Part shown: positions 8,478 to 17,480 of the stretch, piece after piece | Layout of the letters: the number at the start of each line of letters is the position of its first letter | Position numbering within the stretch: the stretch's first letter is position 1 | Origin: Nitrospirota bacterium | Lineage (GTDB): Bacteria; Nitrospirota; Thermodesulfovibrionia; Thermodesulfovibrionales; JdFR-88 | DNA length: 64,000 nucleotides | Reading direction: 5' to 3' | Assembly (NCBI GenBank): GCA_021825295.1 | Contig: JAKAHV010000001.1 | Coordinates: forward strand, 81,173 to 145,172 | Translations under genes and position numbers: made by a program | Notes under the pieces: model-generated | Database searches by the model: none | The model's input: the letters and a program-made list of their open reading frames with translations, nothing else | What the model was told of the DNA's origin: nothing

Positions 8478-9174
8478 GTTGTATCGCCATCTGTTTAATC
8501 AGGTTTTTAAGCTGGGGGTCGATATCGGTCACGATCTGCTGGTTTGGCCCGGCGATCACGCAGCCGGAGCGCGGCGCCCCGGGGTCGCTCTCAAAGACGA
8601 TGTCCGCGTGCCCCCCCAGAAGCTCAGGTTTATGCTTCGAGATGGTCTCCAGCAATGCGGGGGTCGTCCGTATCGTTATCCTGCCCTGCGGCTGCATTTT
8701 CGAGAGCGCTTCCCTGGTGATCCTGGTGACGGCCTCCGGATTGACGGTAAGCTCCTCGATGATTATCTTCCTGGCCGCGCTCATTGCAAGCTCCACGAAC
8801 TGCGGCTCCATCTCGCGCAGCGTCCTGTCCCTGAACGCCAGAAGCTCTCCGACCAGGTTTTCGAGTTTTCCAAGCAGGACGATTGCCTTCTGCTCGCCCA
8901 TGGCAAACCCCGCCTGTTCTCCCGCCGCGAACCCCTTTTCGTAAGCCTCGCGTTCAAGGACTTCCAGCCTGTTTGTGATCTCCGCGGCCTTTTCGCCGTC
9001 ATCGTCCTCAGCGCCGCCCCCGCCCTCCGCGTCGAAGGCGGGCATGGGGTCCGCCCTATCTGCCTGATACGGGACGCTTTCCAGCGGCGGCATCTCGAAC
9101 GGCAGGACCTCCCCGGGAAGCTCCGCGCCGGCAAAACCGTCAGACCACAAGCTCCTCGTCTCCTTTCCCGGCAA
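8440..9174 (-). CDS. fliH: Flagellar export stator protein FliH
   Basis: The 244-aa protein has an acidic N-terminus, a helical region with Gly/Ala repeats (AYEKGFAAGEQAGFAMGEQ, about residues 75-95, resembling the FliH GxxxG repeat) and a C-terminal FliH/HrpE domain (VELAMSAARKIIIEELTVNP and following). FliH holds FliI inactive and docks it to the C-ring. It lies between fliG and fliI. The longest frame overlaps fliG by 35 bases; a TTG at 9150 would reduce the overlap and may be the real start. Confidence 0.9.
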   Translation of the reverse strand: MPGKETRSLWSDGFAGAELPGEVLPFEMPPLESVPYQADRADPMPAFDAEGGGGAEDDDGEKAAEITNRLEVLEREAYEKGFAAGEQAGFAMGEQKAIVLLGKLENLVGELLAFRDRTLREMEPQFVELAMSAARKIIIEELTVNPEAVTRITREALSKMQPQGRITIRTTPALLETISKHKPELLGGHADIVFESDPGAPRSGCVIAGPNQQIVTDIDPQLKNLIKQMAIQLAGGRRQEAGGK

Positions 9175-10123
9175 GGATGATCCTGCCTTCCGCCTCGAGC
9201 TTTCTTGCGATCTTCACGATGGACTGCTGCGCCTTCTCCACATCCGACACCCTGGCGGGGCCCTTGTTCTGCATCTCCTCCTTCAGGAGCTCCGCGGCCC
9301 TCTGGGACATGTTTTTGAAGAGCTTGTCCTTCAGCGCCTGCGATGCCGTCTTGAGCGCCAGGGTGAGGTCGTCCGTGGAGATATCCTTCAGGAGCACCTG
9401 GATGCCCTTGTCGTCCAGGCCCGCCAGGTCGTCAAAGACGAACATGAACCCGCGGACGGAATCGGCCATGCCCGCGTTCCTCTCCTCCATCGCCTCCAGC
9501 ACCTTCTGTTCGGTCGACCGGTCGCAATGGTTCAGTATCTCGGCAAGCGTCTTTGCCCCCTCGATCTTCTTTCCCGACCCGCCGCCCACGTCAAGGTGGC
9601 CCTTGAGCGTCTCGTTAAGCTCCTCGATTGCGCTTTCGGGGATGCGCTCCGTCATGGCAATCCTGAAGGAGACCTCGGATTTCAGGGCGTCCGGAAGCAA
9701 CACCAGCACCTCGGCGGCCTTCGGGGCCTCCAGGAGGCTCACTATAAGGGCGACGGTCTGGGGGTGCTCGGTGACAAGGAAATTGGAAAGCGTCTTGGCG
9801 TCAACCCATTTAAGGGAATCAAGCGACCTGCTCTTCGTGGCCACCTCCAAAACCTTTCCCGCGCTCTCCTCACCCAGTCCCTTCGAAAGCGCCTCTTTTA
9901 TGAACTCATCCCCGCTGACGATCATGTCGCCCTTGGTTATCACCTCGTTGACCTCGTCGAGGACGCCCTGGAGGGTGGCGCGCCTGATGGAGGAGAGCCT
10001 GGTCATGTGTTTGGTTATCTCCTCCACGTATTTCATGTCGAGGACTTTCAGCACCTCGGCCGCGGCCTCCTTGCCTATCGAGGCCAGGAATATGGCCGCC
10101 TTTTCATATCCTGAAAGGCCCAT
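9140..10123 (-). CDS. fliG: Flagellar motor switch protein FliG
   Basis: The length of 327 aa is normal. The EHPQTVALI motif of the middle domain is at about residues 119-127, and the C-terminal torque-generating helix with its alternating charged residues is present (FVFDDLAGLDDKGIQVLLKD, about 237-256). FliG forms the upper C-ring beneath FliF and transmits torque from the MotA stator. It begins 6 bases after fliF in the operon. Confidence 0.97.
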   Translation of the reverse strand: MGLSGYEKAAIFLASIGKEAAAEVLKVLDMKYVEEITKHMTRLSSIRRATLQGVLDEVNEVITKGDMIVSGDEFIKEALSKGLGEESAGKVLEVATKSRSLDSLKWVDAKTLSNFLVTEHPQTVALIVSLLEAPKAAEVLVLLPDALKSEVSFRIAMTERIPESAIEELNETLKGHLDVGGGSGKKIEGAKTLAEILNHCDRSTEQKVLEAMEERNAGMADSVRGFMFVFDDLAGLDDKGIQVLLKDISTDDLTLALKTASQALKDKLFKNMSQRAAELLKEEMQNKGPARVSDVEKAQQSIVKIARKLEAEGRIILAGKGDEELVV

Positions 10124-10129
10124 GGTCTT

Positions 10130-11686
10130 CTATTTTTCCTCTATCCAGTTTTTGATCATGAAGGCCGCATCCTTCGGGTTCTCCCTGGCCCAGCCGATGA
10201 CCCTGGATTCGGGGGTCTGCTTTTCAGCCGCAATCTGCTTTTGCCCCCCGGCCTGCTCCAGGAGTTTCATTGCCTCCTCCGGCAACTGCGGGGCCTCCGG
10301 CGCGTGCTTGCCGGGCCTCGAAAGGGCCTTTACCAAAGGCCTTATCACAAAGAAGAATATGAGGATGACGAATACAAGCGGCGAAAGACGCTTGAGGGCC
10401 GATTCGGCGGCGGGCAGAATCACCGAGGGCTTGTGCGCGGCCGCAAGCTCTTCTTCGGCCCCGCCGTTGAAGGGCATGTTCACCACCTTCACCTGGTCTC
10501 CCCTGCCGGCGTCGTAGCCCACGGCCTTTTTCACCATATCCTCGAACTGCTTCAGGTCCTGGTCGGAGCGCGGGATGTATTGCAATTTACCCTTTACGTT
10601 TTTATAAGTGCCGTCAACAAGGGCGACGACGGAAAGCCGCCTGACGACGCCCGTGGCGTTTTCTATATGGCTTGTGACCTCGTTTATCTCGTAATTGACG
10701 GTCTCATTCTTCTTCTCGGACTGGCCCTGCGTGGAAAACGCGGCAACGGGCGGTTTCCCGGGCAGGTTTGACGCGGCGCCCGGCACGCCGCCCGGGGCGC
10801 CGGTCGTGGATTTCTCTTCGGTGGTCTGCTGGCTCCTGGCCACCTGGCTGTCCGGGTCGTAGGTTTTCTCGATCTTGTCCATCTTCGTAAAATCTATGTC
10901 CGCGGCCACCCTTACCTTCACGTTTCCAGGCCCCACCACGGGCGCCAGGATGCCGGAGACACGGTTTTCGATGTCTTTTTCCACCGTGTGCTCATATTCA
11001 AGCTGGCTGCCGGTGAGCACGATGCTTTCGTCCTCCGGGGCATTCAGGATATACCCCTGGCTGTCCACTATGGAAACGTCCGAGGGGGAAAGCCCCTCGA
11101 CACTGCTGGCCACCAGGTGAACGATGCCCTGCACCTGGCCCTGCGAGAGGGCCCTGCCGGGGGCGAGCTTTATCAGCACGGAAGCCCTGGGCTTGCCCGG
11201 CTTGTCGCTCAGGAAATCACTGTTGTCGGGTATCACAAGCTGGACCCTGCAGAGCTCGATGCCGGAGATGGCCATGATCGTGCGGGCAAGCTCGCCCTGA
11301 AGCGCCCTTTTGTAGTCCACTTTCTGCACGAAATCCGTTGTGGTATAGCTGTTTTTATCGAATATCTCAAATCCCACCCCGCCGCTTTGCGGCAGGCCCT
11401 CGGCGGCAAGTTTCAGCCGCAGGACGGCGACCTTGTCGGCCGGCACCATAAGCCCCTGGGATGTGGCCTTGTAGGGTATCTTCTGCTGGTCAAGCTTCTG
11501 CATGATAAGCCCTGCGTCCTCGTCTGTCAGGTTCGAGTACAAAAGCTCGTAATCCGGCCTCTGGAGCCAGACGAACGAGACTATAATGGCGGCCACCAGC
11601 AGGACCGCGCCCCCGAAAAACGCAGCCTGTCTGCCCTTGGGCAGGCCCTTGAGCTGCTCCAGTATGTCCATGATCTGCTTCGGCAT
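10130..11686 (-). CDS. fliF: Flagellar MS-ring protein FliF
   Basis: FliF forms the MS ring in the inner membrane on which the rest of the basal body is built. The 518-aa protein has transmembrane helices at about residues 21-41 and 440-458, the periplasmic ring-building domains between them (KIPYKATSQGLMVPADKV and ARASVLIKL-type signatures) and a cytoplasmic C-terminus that binds FliG, ending in the typical MIKNWIEEK. It overlaps fliE by one base and precedes fliG. Confidence 0.97.
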   Translation of the reverse strand: MPKQIMDILEQLKGLPKGRQAAFFGGAVLLVAAIIVSFVWLQRPDYELLYSNLTDEDAGLIMQKLDQQKIPYKATSQGLMVPADKVAVLRLKLAAEGLPQSGGVGFEIFDKNSYTTTDFVQKVDYKRALQGELARTIMAISGIELCRVQLVIPDNSDFLSDKPGKPRASVLIKLAPGRALSQGQVQGIVHLVASSVEGLSPSDVSIVDSQGYILNAPEDESIVLTGSQLEYEHTVEKDIENRVSGILAPVVGPGNVKVRVAADIDFTKMDKIEKTYDPDSQVARSQQTTEEKSTTGAPGGVPGAASNLPGKPPVAAFSTQGQSEKKNETVNYEINEVTSHIENATGVVRRLSVVALVDGTYKNVKGKLQYIPRSDQDLKQFEDMVKKAVGYDAGRGDQVKVVNMPFNGGAEEELAAAHKPSVILPAAESALKRLSPLVFVILIFFFVIRPLVKALSRPGKHAPEAPQLPEEAMKLLEQAGGQKQIAAEKQTPESRVIGWARENPKDAAFMIKNWIEEK

Positions 11687-11994
11687 CAGAGCTGCATCCC
11701 CATGATCTGGTCGTATGCGCTCAGAATCCGGTTCCTGACTTCAATCATGAGCTGAAAGTTGAGGTTCGCCTTCTGCATCTCGATAATGGCCTGCGTCATG
11801 TCCCCGCCGTTCGAGAGGTCCGTAACGGCCTTGTCGGCGCTCTGCTGTATCTGGCTTATCTCGTTTATGGCCTGGTTCATCGCCTCGTCAAACCCGCTGG
11901 CTTCGGCCTTCTTTCCACCGGCCTGGGGCCCGCCGGGAAGCGCCCCGGCCCCGCCGGCCCCGTTAATGCCTCCGTTTACACCGATATCGGACAT
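11686..11994 (-). CDS. fliE: Flagellar hook-basal body junction protein FliE
   Basis: This 102-aa protein has the FliE C-terminal signature (ADKAVTDLSNGGDMTQAIIE, then LNFQLMIEVRNRILSAYDQIM), which places it between the MS ring and the rod. The N-terminus is a Gly/Ala-rich linker. The start overlaps the flgC stop (TAATG), suggesting coupling. Confidence 0.95.
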   Translation of the reverse strand: MSDIGVNGGINGAGGAGALPGGPQAGGKKAEASGFDEAMNQAINEISQIQQSADKAVTDLSNGGDMTQAIIEMQKANLNFQLMIEVRNRILSAYDQIMGMQL

Positions 11995-12404
11995 TACTGG
12001 CCTCCCAGCTCAAGGGCCTTGGCGAACATGGCCTTCGAGACATTGAACGTGGAGACGGACGCCTCGTAGGCGCGATAGGCCGTCATCATATTGACCATCT
12101 CCTCCACCACATTTATGTCCGGCATGGTGACAAAACCTTTTTTGTCCGCATCCGGGTTGGACGGGTCATAGACCTGCTGAAAGGCGTTCTCCTTGACTAC
12201 ATTGGAGACCTGCACGCCCTCGAGCGTGCCCTGGCCCTCGTCAACCGGCATGGTGGAGAAGACGACCTCCCTTTTCCTGTACGGCCCGCCCTCCTCGGAC
12301 TTTGTCGACCTGGCGTTTGCCATATTGGAGGCTATGGCGTCCATCCTCTGCCTCTGCGCGCTCAGCGCCGAGGCGCTCACCTCAAGAATTCCGAAAGAAT
12401 CCAT
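11994..12404 (-). CDS. flgC: Proximal rod protein FlgC
   Basis: The 136-aa proximal rod protein has the N-terminal ALSAQRQRMDAIASNMANA motif and the C-terminal NVVEEMVNMMTAYRAYEAS helix common to rod and hook proteins. The DPSNPDADKKGFVTMPD block is diagnostic of FlgC. It begins 6 bases after flgB. Confidence 0.96.
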   Translation of the reverse strand: MDSFGILEVSASALSAQRQRMDAIASNMANARSTKSEEGGPYRKREVVFSTMPVDEGQGTLEGVQVSNVVKENAFQQVYDPSNPDADKKGFVTMPDINVVEEMVNMMTAYRAYEASVSTFNVSKAMFAKALELGGQ

Positions 12405-12410
12405 TTTTCA

Positions 12411-12806
12411 TCACCTCTTCAGGGCGTTCGAGTACATGCTCATCCGGTTCCCCAGCAACTTGATGCCGGCCTCGAACAGGAGCGCGTTTTCGTTCATCCT
12501 GGCAACCTCCTTGTCCATCTCCACGTTGTTGCCGTCCTTCCACGGGGCGGAGCCGTCCTCCTGGACCGAAGCCAGAAGACCGGGTCCCGGGTCCGCCGCC
12601 CTCATGTGCGCTGGGTTGGTCACCGTCAGGGGCAGCGCCCCGCCGCTCAGAAAATCCTCAAACTTGATGTCCATCGCCTTGTAGCCTGGCGTATCGGAGT
12701 TTGCGATGTTGCCGGCTATGACGCCGTGCCTTTCCATCGTGAACCTGATAAGACTCTCAAGCAAGCCCTCGGCACCTGTCATATTTTCGACCCCCATAAC
12801 CGTCAT
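12411..12806 (-). CDS. flgB: Proximal rod protein FlgB, first gene of the flagellar operon
   Basis: FlgB is a proximal rod subunit; the signature NIANSDTPGYKAMDIKFEDF is intact near residue 32. The longest frame starts at 12806. ATG 12782 (MTGAEGLLESL) is better placed behind a GGGGGT and fits the usual FlgB N-terminus; it also leaves a sensible leader for the sigma-54-like site at 12819-12835. At least twelve genes downstream (flgB to flgE) are closely spaced or overlapping and should form one operon. Confidence 0.93.
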   Translation of the reverse strand: MTVMGVENMTGAEGLLESLIRFTMERHGVIAGNIANSDTPGYKAMDIKFEDFLSGGALPLTVTNPAHMRAADPGPGLLASVQEDGSAPWKDGNNVEMDKEVARMNENALLFEAGIKLLGNRMSMYSNALKR

Positions 12807-12818
12807 CTGCCCTTTTTA

Positions 12819-12835
12819 TTCAACAAACGTGCCAG
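12819..12835 (-). promoter_or_regulatory. Near-consensus sigma-54 promoter upstream of flgB
   Basis: The minus strand reads CTGGCACGTTTGTTGAA: a perfect -24 element (TGGCACG) and a -12 element with GA in place of GC at the correct 10-base GG-to-G spacing. The predicted start of transcription is about 12810, which favours initiation of FlgB at 12797 or 12782. It lies beside an NtrC-type regulator gene. Confidence 0.45.
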
Positions 12836-12916
12836 TCTTCCGGGCCCCGCCGGCCCCGCTTTTTGTGAAATCCGCGCCCCTCATGGGCAAGGGTTTCACA
12901 ATGCCAAATTTTCCCA

Positions 12917-14257
12917 TCAGGAAAAATTTTCCCCGTATTCCTTGAGCTTGTTTCTTATGGTGCGCACGCTGACCCCGAGTATCCGCGCCGCCCTGGTCCT
13001 GTTTCCATCCACGCCCCTGAGCGTCTCGATTATGAGGTCGCGCTCCATGTCCCTGATCTTCCCGTGGGCGGCGCTTGCGGGCTGCGCGATGCCCTCCAGC
13101 ATAAGGTCCGCTTCCTCGATAACGGGGCCCCTGGCCAGAAAGACCGCCCTGTGCATAACGTTTTGAAGCTCCCTTATGTTGCCGCGCCACTTCATGGCCC
13201 GCAGCGCGGCCATCGCATTTTCGCTTATGCCCTCTATCGTCTTGCCCGCGGCAACCGAAAATTTGTCCGTAAAATGCCCCGCGAGCGCTTCTATGTCTTC
13301 CGGACGGTCCCTGAGCGCCGGCACCTCTATCGGGAATACGTTTAGCCTGTAGTAGAGGTCTTCGCGGAACCTGCCGGCGGCGCACTCCTTCCACAGGTCC
13401 CTGTTGGTGGTGGCGATCACCCTTGCGTCCACCGGGACTGGGGCCTTCCCACCCACCCTGTCGATCTCCTTCTCCTGCAGCACCCTCAGAAGCTTTGCCT
13501 GCAGCACGAGCGAGGTCTCCCCTATCTCATCCAGAAGGATGGTGCCGCCCCCGGCAAGCTCGAATTTGCCTTTTTTCCTTTCCACGGCCCCTGTGAAGGA
13601 GCCCTTCTCATGTCCGAAGAGTTCGGATTCGAGCAGGTTTTCGGGAATGGCCGCGCAGTTGACGGCCACAAAAGGCCGTCCGGCCCTACTGCTCGCCTTG
13701 TGTATGCGCCTGGCCAGAAGCTCCTTGCCCGTTCCGGATTCCCCCTGGATAAGCACGGTTATCTCGGAATCCGCAAGTTTTTCCGCCAGCTCCACGATCC
13801 TCTTCATGCGCGGGCTTGCCGTGATTATTTCCCGTCCGCCCTCGCCTGGGGGCGCCGCCGTCCTTGCGGCCACGCCGCCCGCGACGATGGAGTCCACCGT
13901 CTTTTGGAGCTTCTCAAACGGAAAAGGTTTAACCAGAAAGTCCGTTGCCCCCTCTTTCATCATCTCCACGGCGGTCTCGACAGTGCCAAAGCCCGTTATG
14001 ACCAGCACGGGAAGGCTGCTTGCAGCGCGCCTTATTTCCTTCAGAAGCGACAGGCCGTCCATCCTCGGCATCCTCATGTCCGTAACCACCAGGGAGAATT
14101 CGCGGCCCGGTTCCCTCAGTTTTACCAGCGCTTCCTCTCCGTTTTCCGAGAGGATTGCCTCGTAACCCATCCTGCCGATCGATTCCTTGAGGGCAAGCCT
14201 CATCTGCGGGTCGTCGTCGACTATGAGTATCTGCCTGGTCATCTGGGCGGATTGCAA
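12917..14257 (-). CDS. NtrC-family sigma-54 response regulator, probable flagellar regulator (FlgR/FleR type)
   Basis: The 446-aa protein has a receiver domain (phosphorylation site about D60 in VVTDMRMPRMDG), an AAA+ sigma-54 activation domain (Walker A GESGTGK about 172-178; sigma-54 contact loop reads GSFTGA, with Ser for the usual Ala) and a Fis-type helix-turn-helix (NRTRAARILGVSVRTIRNKL) near the end. A strong AAGGAGG inside the upstream kinase gene positions a TTG start at 14257; ATG 14242 is the alternative. It is 6 bases after its kinase and directly upstream of the flagellar operon, so the likely target is the flgB promoter. The flagellar role is inferred from position. Confidence 0.85.
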   Translation of the reverse strand: MQSAQMTRQILIVDDDPQMRLALKESIGRMGYEAILSENGEEALVKLREPGREFSLVVTDMRMPRMDGLSLLKEIRRAASSLPVLVITGFGTVETAVEMMKEGATDFLVKPFPFEKLQKTVDSIVAGGVAARTAAPPGEGGREIITASPRMKRIVELAEKLADSEITVLIQGESGTGKELLARRIHKASSRAGRPFVAVNCAAIPENLLESELFGHEKGSFTGAVERKKGKFELAGGGTILLDEIGETSLVLQAKLLRVLQEKEIDRVGGKAPVPVDARVIATTNRDLWKECAAGRFREDLYYRLNVFPIEVPALRDRPEDIEALAGHFTDKFSVAAGKTIEGISENAMAALRAMKWRGNIRELQNVMHRAVFLARGPVIEEADLMLEGIAQPASAAHGKIRDMERDLIIETLRGVDGNRTRAARILGVSVRTIRNKLKEYGENFS

Positions 14258-14263
14258 TTGCCT

Positions 14264-15478
14264 TTACCTCCTTGAAGCATCCGCGCCCCCGGCGGGGCAC
14301 ATTGCGCTGAAACACATGCCGAATGTGCTGCCCTTGCCCTGTTCGCTCGAAACCCTTATATACCCGCCATGGGCCTGCATTATCTTTGACGCGATGGCGA
14401 GGCCAAGCCCGGTGCCCTTTTCCTTCGTGCTGAAAAAGGGATCGAATATCTTTTCCATAAGCTCCGGGGCGATGCCTGCCCCCTCGTCCCTCACCTCGAT
14501 AAAAGGGGTTTTTGCCGCTCCCTCAACACCCAGACTGACCGCTATCTCTCCTCCCTCAGGCATGGCCTGAACCGCATTTATCACCAGGTTCATCAATATC
14601 TGCTTCAAAAGTTCGCCGTCGCCCCGCACCGCTGGCGCGGCCATAAACGCCTTTTCGGCCCTTATCTTCCTCGACTCCAGAAACGGCGACAGCATCCGGA
14701 GGACCTCCCCGGCCAGTTCCTTCAGGTCCACGTCGGAGAACGCGGGCCTGTGGGGCCTGGCGAAAAAGAGCATGTTCGTGAGGATGTTGTTCAGGCTGTG
14801 GATGCCGGCCGATATGCCCGCCGCAAGCTCCTTCTGTTTGCCGTCTCCGAGGTCGCGCTCCAGCATGGAGGCAAAAAGTTCGATGCTGCAAAGGGGGTTT
14901 CTGACCTCGTGGACTATCTTCGCGGCCATTTCGCCCAGTGATATGAGCCTCTTGTTGCGCTCGTGAAGCGCCTCCATCTGCTTCATCCTTGTGACGTCCT
15001 TTATCTGTATCACCCTGCCCCGGAGGTCCCCGTCGGAGTCCACGACGGGCGCGTCGCCGACGATAACGTCATATTTCTTCCCCCCGGCCGCAAGCGCCAG
15101 GACGGAGCCCTCCGCCTGGCTCATGGAGATATCGAGCTCCGAATACTTCCTGCCCGTAGCGCCTTCCGCGGCGTCTCCCAGCATGAGCATGGCCGCCCTG
15201 TTCATCATGGTTATCCGGTCCGTCCGGTCAAGCACTATGATCGCCTCTTCCATGCTGTAGAGCACGGCATCAAGATAATTTTTGTTTTTTTCGGCCTCGC
15301 GGAGCGCCTCGCTCAGCATTGCGTTCTTGTCCCTCAGCTCCAGGGTGAGCGCGCCGATCCTGTTTTGAAGCGCCTGATAGCTGGCCTCCAGGCTCTTTGA
15401 AGCCCTGGCAAAACTGTCGAAGGCGGTATTCAGAAGCTCGACGCGCGCAAGCGGAATGTCATCGCCTTTTTTATTCAT
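14264..15478 (-). CDS. Soluble PAS-domain histidine kinase, partner of the adjacent NtrC regulator
   Basis: The 404-aa protein has no membrane segment: an N-terminal coiled coil (about 20-75), a PAS domain (about 68-180), HisKA with phospho-acceptor H190 in KIVHEVRNPL, and a C-terminal HATPase with the N, G1 (DEGAGI) and G2 (GTGLGLAIA) boxes. This is the cytoplasmic FlgS/FleS-like layout. The start overlaps the TPR gene's stop (ATGA). With the TPR gene and the regulator it forms a three-gene operon behind the sigma-54 site at 17383-17398. Confidence 0.85.
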   Translation of the reverse strand: MNKKGDDIPLARVELLNTAFDSFARASKSLEASYQALQNRIGALTLELRDKNAMLSEALREAEKNKNYLDAVLYSMEEAIIVLDRTDRITMMNRAAMLMLGDAAEGATGRKYSELDISMSQAEGSVLALAAGGKKYDVIVGDAPVVDSDGDLRGRVIQIKDVTRMKQMEALHERNKRLISLGEMAAKIVHEVRNPLCSIELFASMLERDLGDGKQKELAAGISAGIHSLNNILTNMLFFARPHRPAFSDVDLKELAGEVLRMLSPFLESRKIRAEKAFMAAPAVRGDGELLKQILMNLVINAVQAMPEGGEIAVSLGVEGAAKTPFIEVRDEGAGIAPELMEKIFDPFFSTKEKGTGLGLAIASKIMQAHGGYIRVSSEQGKGSTFGMCFSAMCPAGGADASRR

Positions 15479-17361
15479 CTCCTGGCTTTCTCCATATCGC
15501 TTAAATCATAATGGTCCATGAGGCTGTCCTCATCGAGGCGGGCCGCCGCGTAGCGGCCCATCAGGCCGCCATGGCCCTCGAGGCTGCCCAGGGCCGCTTT
15601 GGGGTCCTTTTCCAGCCCCTGCAGCCTGAAGAGCGCCCATTTGAGGTCCTGGGGGGAAAGGGCCTGCCTGCCCGGGGCGGCTCCCCCGGCGGCGTCCCTG
15701 TAAAATTCGAGGGCCTCCGCCTTGTCGCCCTTTTCATACATGGCGTCTGCAATAGACAGGCAGAGCGCGGGGGGGGCCGCCAGTTTGGCGGTCCGGAGCC
15801 TCTTTGCGGCAAGCCCCGCGGCGCCAAAATCCTTCGCGCGCGGAATCGCCCTCGCAAGCATCTGCAGGTCCTCTTCCGAAAGGGCTTTTATGGAGAGAAG
15901 GTCCCTCTCCGCACCCTTGTAGTTGCCGTTCAGGTAACGAATGCCCGCTCTCATCCGGAGAGTGGAATCTTCCCGGGGGGGAAGGGCCGCCTGCCTGAAA
16001 TAAGCTGCAGCCTCCCGGCCGTTTTTTTCACTCAGATAATAGGCGGCCAGGTTTCCCGCGGCCTGGCGGGCAAGCTGCCGGTCCCCGTTGCGGGCGACCC
16101 AGCGGTTGATGTCCACGAACTCACCCATGTCCACCGGCTTCAGACGCTGGGCGGCGGCGAAAACAAACCGGGCGCGCCCGCGCTCCATCAGACAGCCGCC
16201 GGCGAATTTCCAGAGCTCGTTAAACCCCCCGGGGGAAACCATATGTTCGCGCGCGGTCTCCACTACGTCCTGAAGCTCCCCCATTGCGGCCTCGGCATAT
16301 GCCTTTTTTAAAAGGAGGCCCTTCAGGACCGCCGCCGCTTCCATGTACCGGCCCTTCATTCCAAGGGCTTCCGCCAGGAGGAGTTTTCCGCTGTAGTAAA
16401 GGTCCTGATGGGAACGGTTGAAGCCTACGCCCGTTAACGCGGCAATCGCATCATCGGGCCTTGCGAGCTTCAAATCGCACCGGGCCAGGCCGAGCAGGGC
16501 CTGACTTTTTAAAACGGCATCGCCGGAGTCCGAGGCCTTCAGGAACAATCCGGCGGCCTGCGCGGCGCCGCCCTGCGCCTCGGCTATCAGACCGAGGGAA
16601 TATGCCGCATTCGCCGCAAACCCGCCTCCGGTCACGCTCCCCAGATACGTCTTTGCCTCGTCAACCTTCCCCAGAAGCCTGCAGGCCTCGCCCATACTGT
16701 ATCTGGCAAGTCCGGAGCGCCCCACATACCCGGGGTCCGACGCGGCAAGCGATTCAAACAACGCATATGCCTGCTTCGGATTGCCCGTGACAACCAGCGC
16801 CGCGGCCTTGCCGGAGAGCGCCTGCTCCGAATTGCCGGCTTTTTCGTAGTTTTGGAGCGCCTCATTGTAGTGGGCGGTCTTGAAAAGAGCGTTTGCAAGC
16901 CCCAGATACGCCGCTTCCGAAAATTCCGACTTCCCGTAGGTATCCAGGAATATCCTGTAGGCCGACGCGGCCTCCTCGTACATGCCTATTCCGGCATAAA
17001 CGTCCGCCCGCTTCAGAAGCGCAAGCTCTTTTTGTTTTTGTCTGTCCGCCGGCATGAAGAGATAAGCCAGCCTGTAGCCTTCGAGCGCGGCGTACAGCCT
17101 GCCCCCAGCCACCAGGGCCCCGGCGTAAACGTAGTTGTACATGGCAAAATCAGCCGGCGACAGCCGCAGGGCCGCCGGCCCGTAGGCCTTCAGCAAACTT
17201 ATCGCGGCCCCGGCATCGTTGCGCCCCATCTCTTCCAGCGCCTGTTTTTCCACAACGGCAAACGGTTCAAATGATACGGGGGGGGAGGTCCCCGGCCCGG
17301 CGGGGGTTGCCTGGCCGGGGACCATGACGAAAGCAGCAATAAACAAGAAGGTCAAACCCAT
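15475..17361 (-). CDS. Exported TPR-repeat protein in the flagellar regulator operon
   Basis: About 628 aa. The hydrophobic segment right after ATG 17361 (MGLTFLFIAAFVMVPGQA) is a signal peptide. The frame is open to 17406, but that extension overlaps the sigma-54 promoter, so the later ATG is preferred. The rest is almost entirely alanine-rich helical hairpins of TPR/Sel1 type (for example YEEAASAYRIFLDTYGKSEF and AHYNEALQNYEKAGNSEQAL). Such scaffolds mediate protein-protein contacts in the periplasm. Its place as the first gene before a kinase-regulator pair suggests a sensor or accessory part, but no function can be assigned from the sequence. Confidence 0.75.
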   Translation of the reverse strand: MGLTFLFIAAFVMVPGQATPAGPGTSPPVSFEPFAVVEKQALEEMGRNDAGAAISLLKAYGPAALRLSPADFAMYNYVYAGALVAGGRLYAALEGYRLAYLFMPADRQKQKELALLKRADVYAGIGMYEEAASAYRIFLDTYGKSEFSEAAYLGLANALFKTAHYNEALQNYEKAGNSEQALSGKAAALVVTGNPKQAYALFESLAASDPGYVGRSGLARYSMGEACRLLGKVDEAKTYLGSVTGGGFAANAAYSLGLIAEAQGGAAQAAGLFLKASDSGDAVLKSQALLGLARCDLKLARPDDAIAALTGVGFNRSHQDLYYSGKLLLAEALGMKGRYMEAAAVLKGLLLKKAYAEAAMGELQDVVETAREHMVSPGGFNELWKFAGGCLMERGRARFVFAAAQRLKPVDMGEFVDINRWVARNGDRQLARQAAGNLAAYYLSEKNGREAAAYFRQAALPPREDSTLRMRAGIRYLNGNYKGAERDLLSIKALSEEDLQMLARAIPRAKDFGAAGLAAKRLRTAKLAAPPALCLSIADAMYEKGDKAEALEFYRDAAGGAAPGRQALSPQDLKWALFRLQGLEKDPKAALGSLEGHGGLMGRYAAARLDEDSLMDHYDLSDMEKARR

Positions 17362-17382
17362 TTTCAGCACAACTTGAAGAAA

Positions 17383-17398
17383 AGCAACTTGCATGCCA
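17383..17398 (-). promoter_or_regulatory. Consensus sigma-54 promoter of the TPR-kinase-regulator operon
   Basis: The minus strand reads TGGCATGCAAGTTGCT: the -24 TGGCATG and -12 TTGCT elements with exactly 10 bases between GG and GC. The predicted transcription start is about 17371, some 10 bases ahead of ATG 17361. The site is framed by a 6-bp inverted repeat (ACTTGC / GCAAGT). Confidence 0.65.
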
Positions 17399-17480
17399 AA
17401 AAGCAAGTGGTTGTTTTTTAAGGTAAATTTTTAAGGGTGGATTAAAAACGTCAGATAATTGACTGGACAAAAACAGCGGG

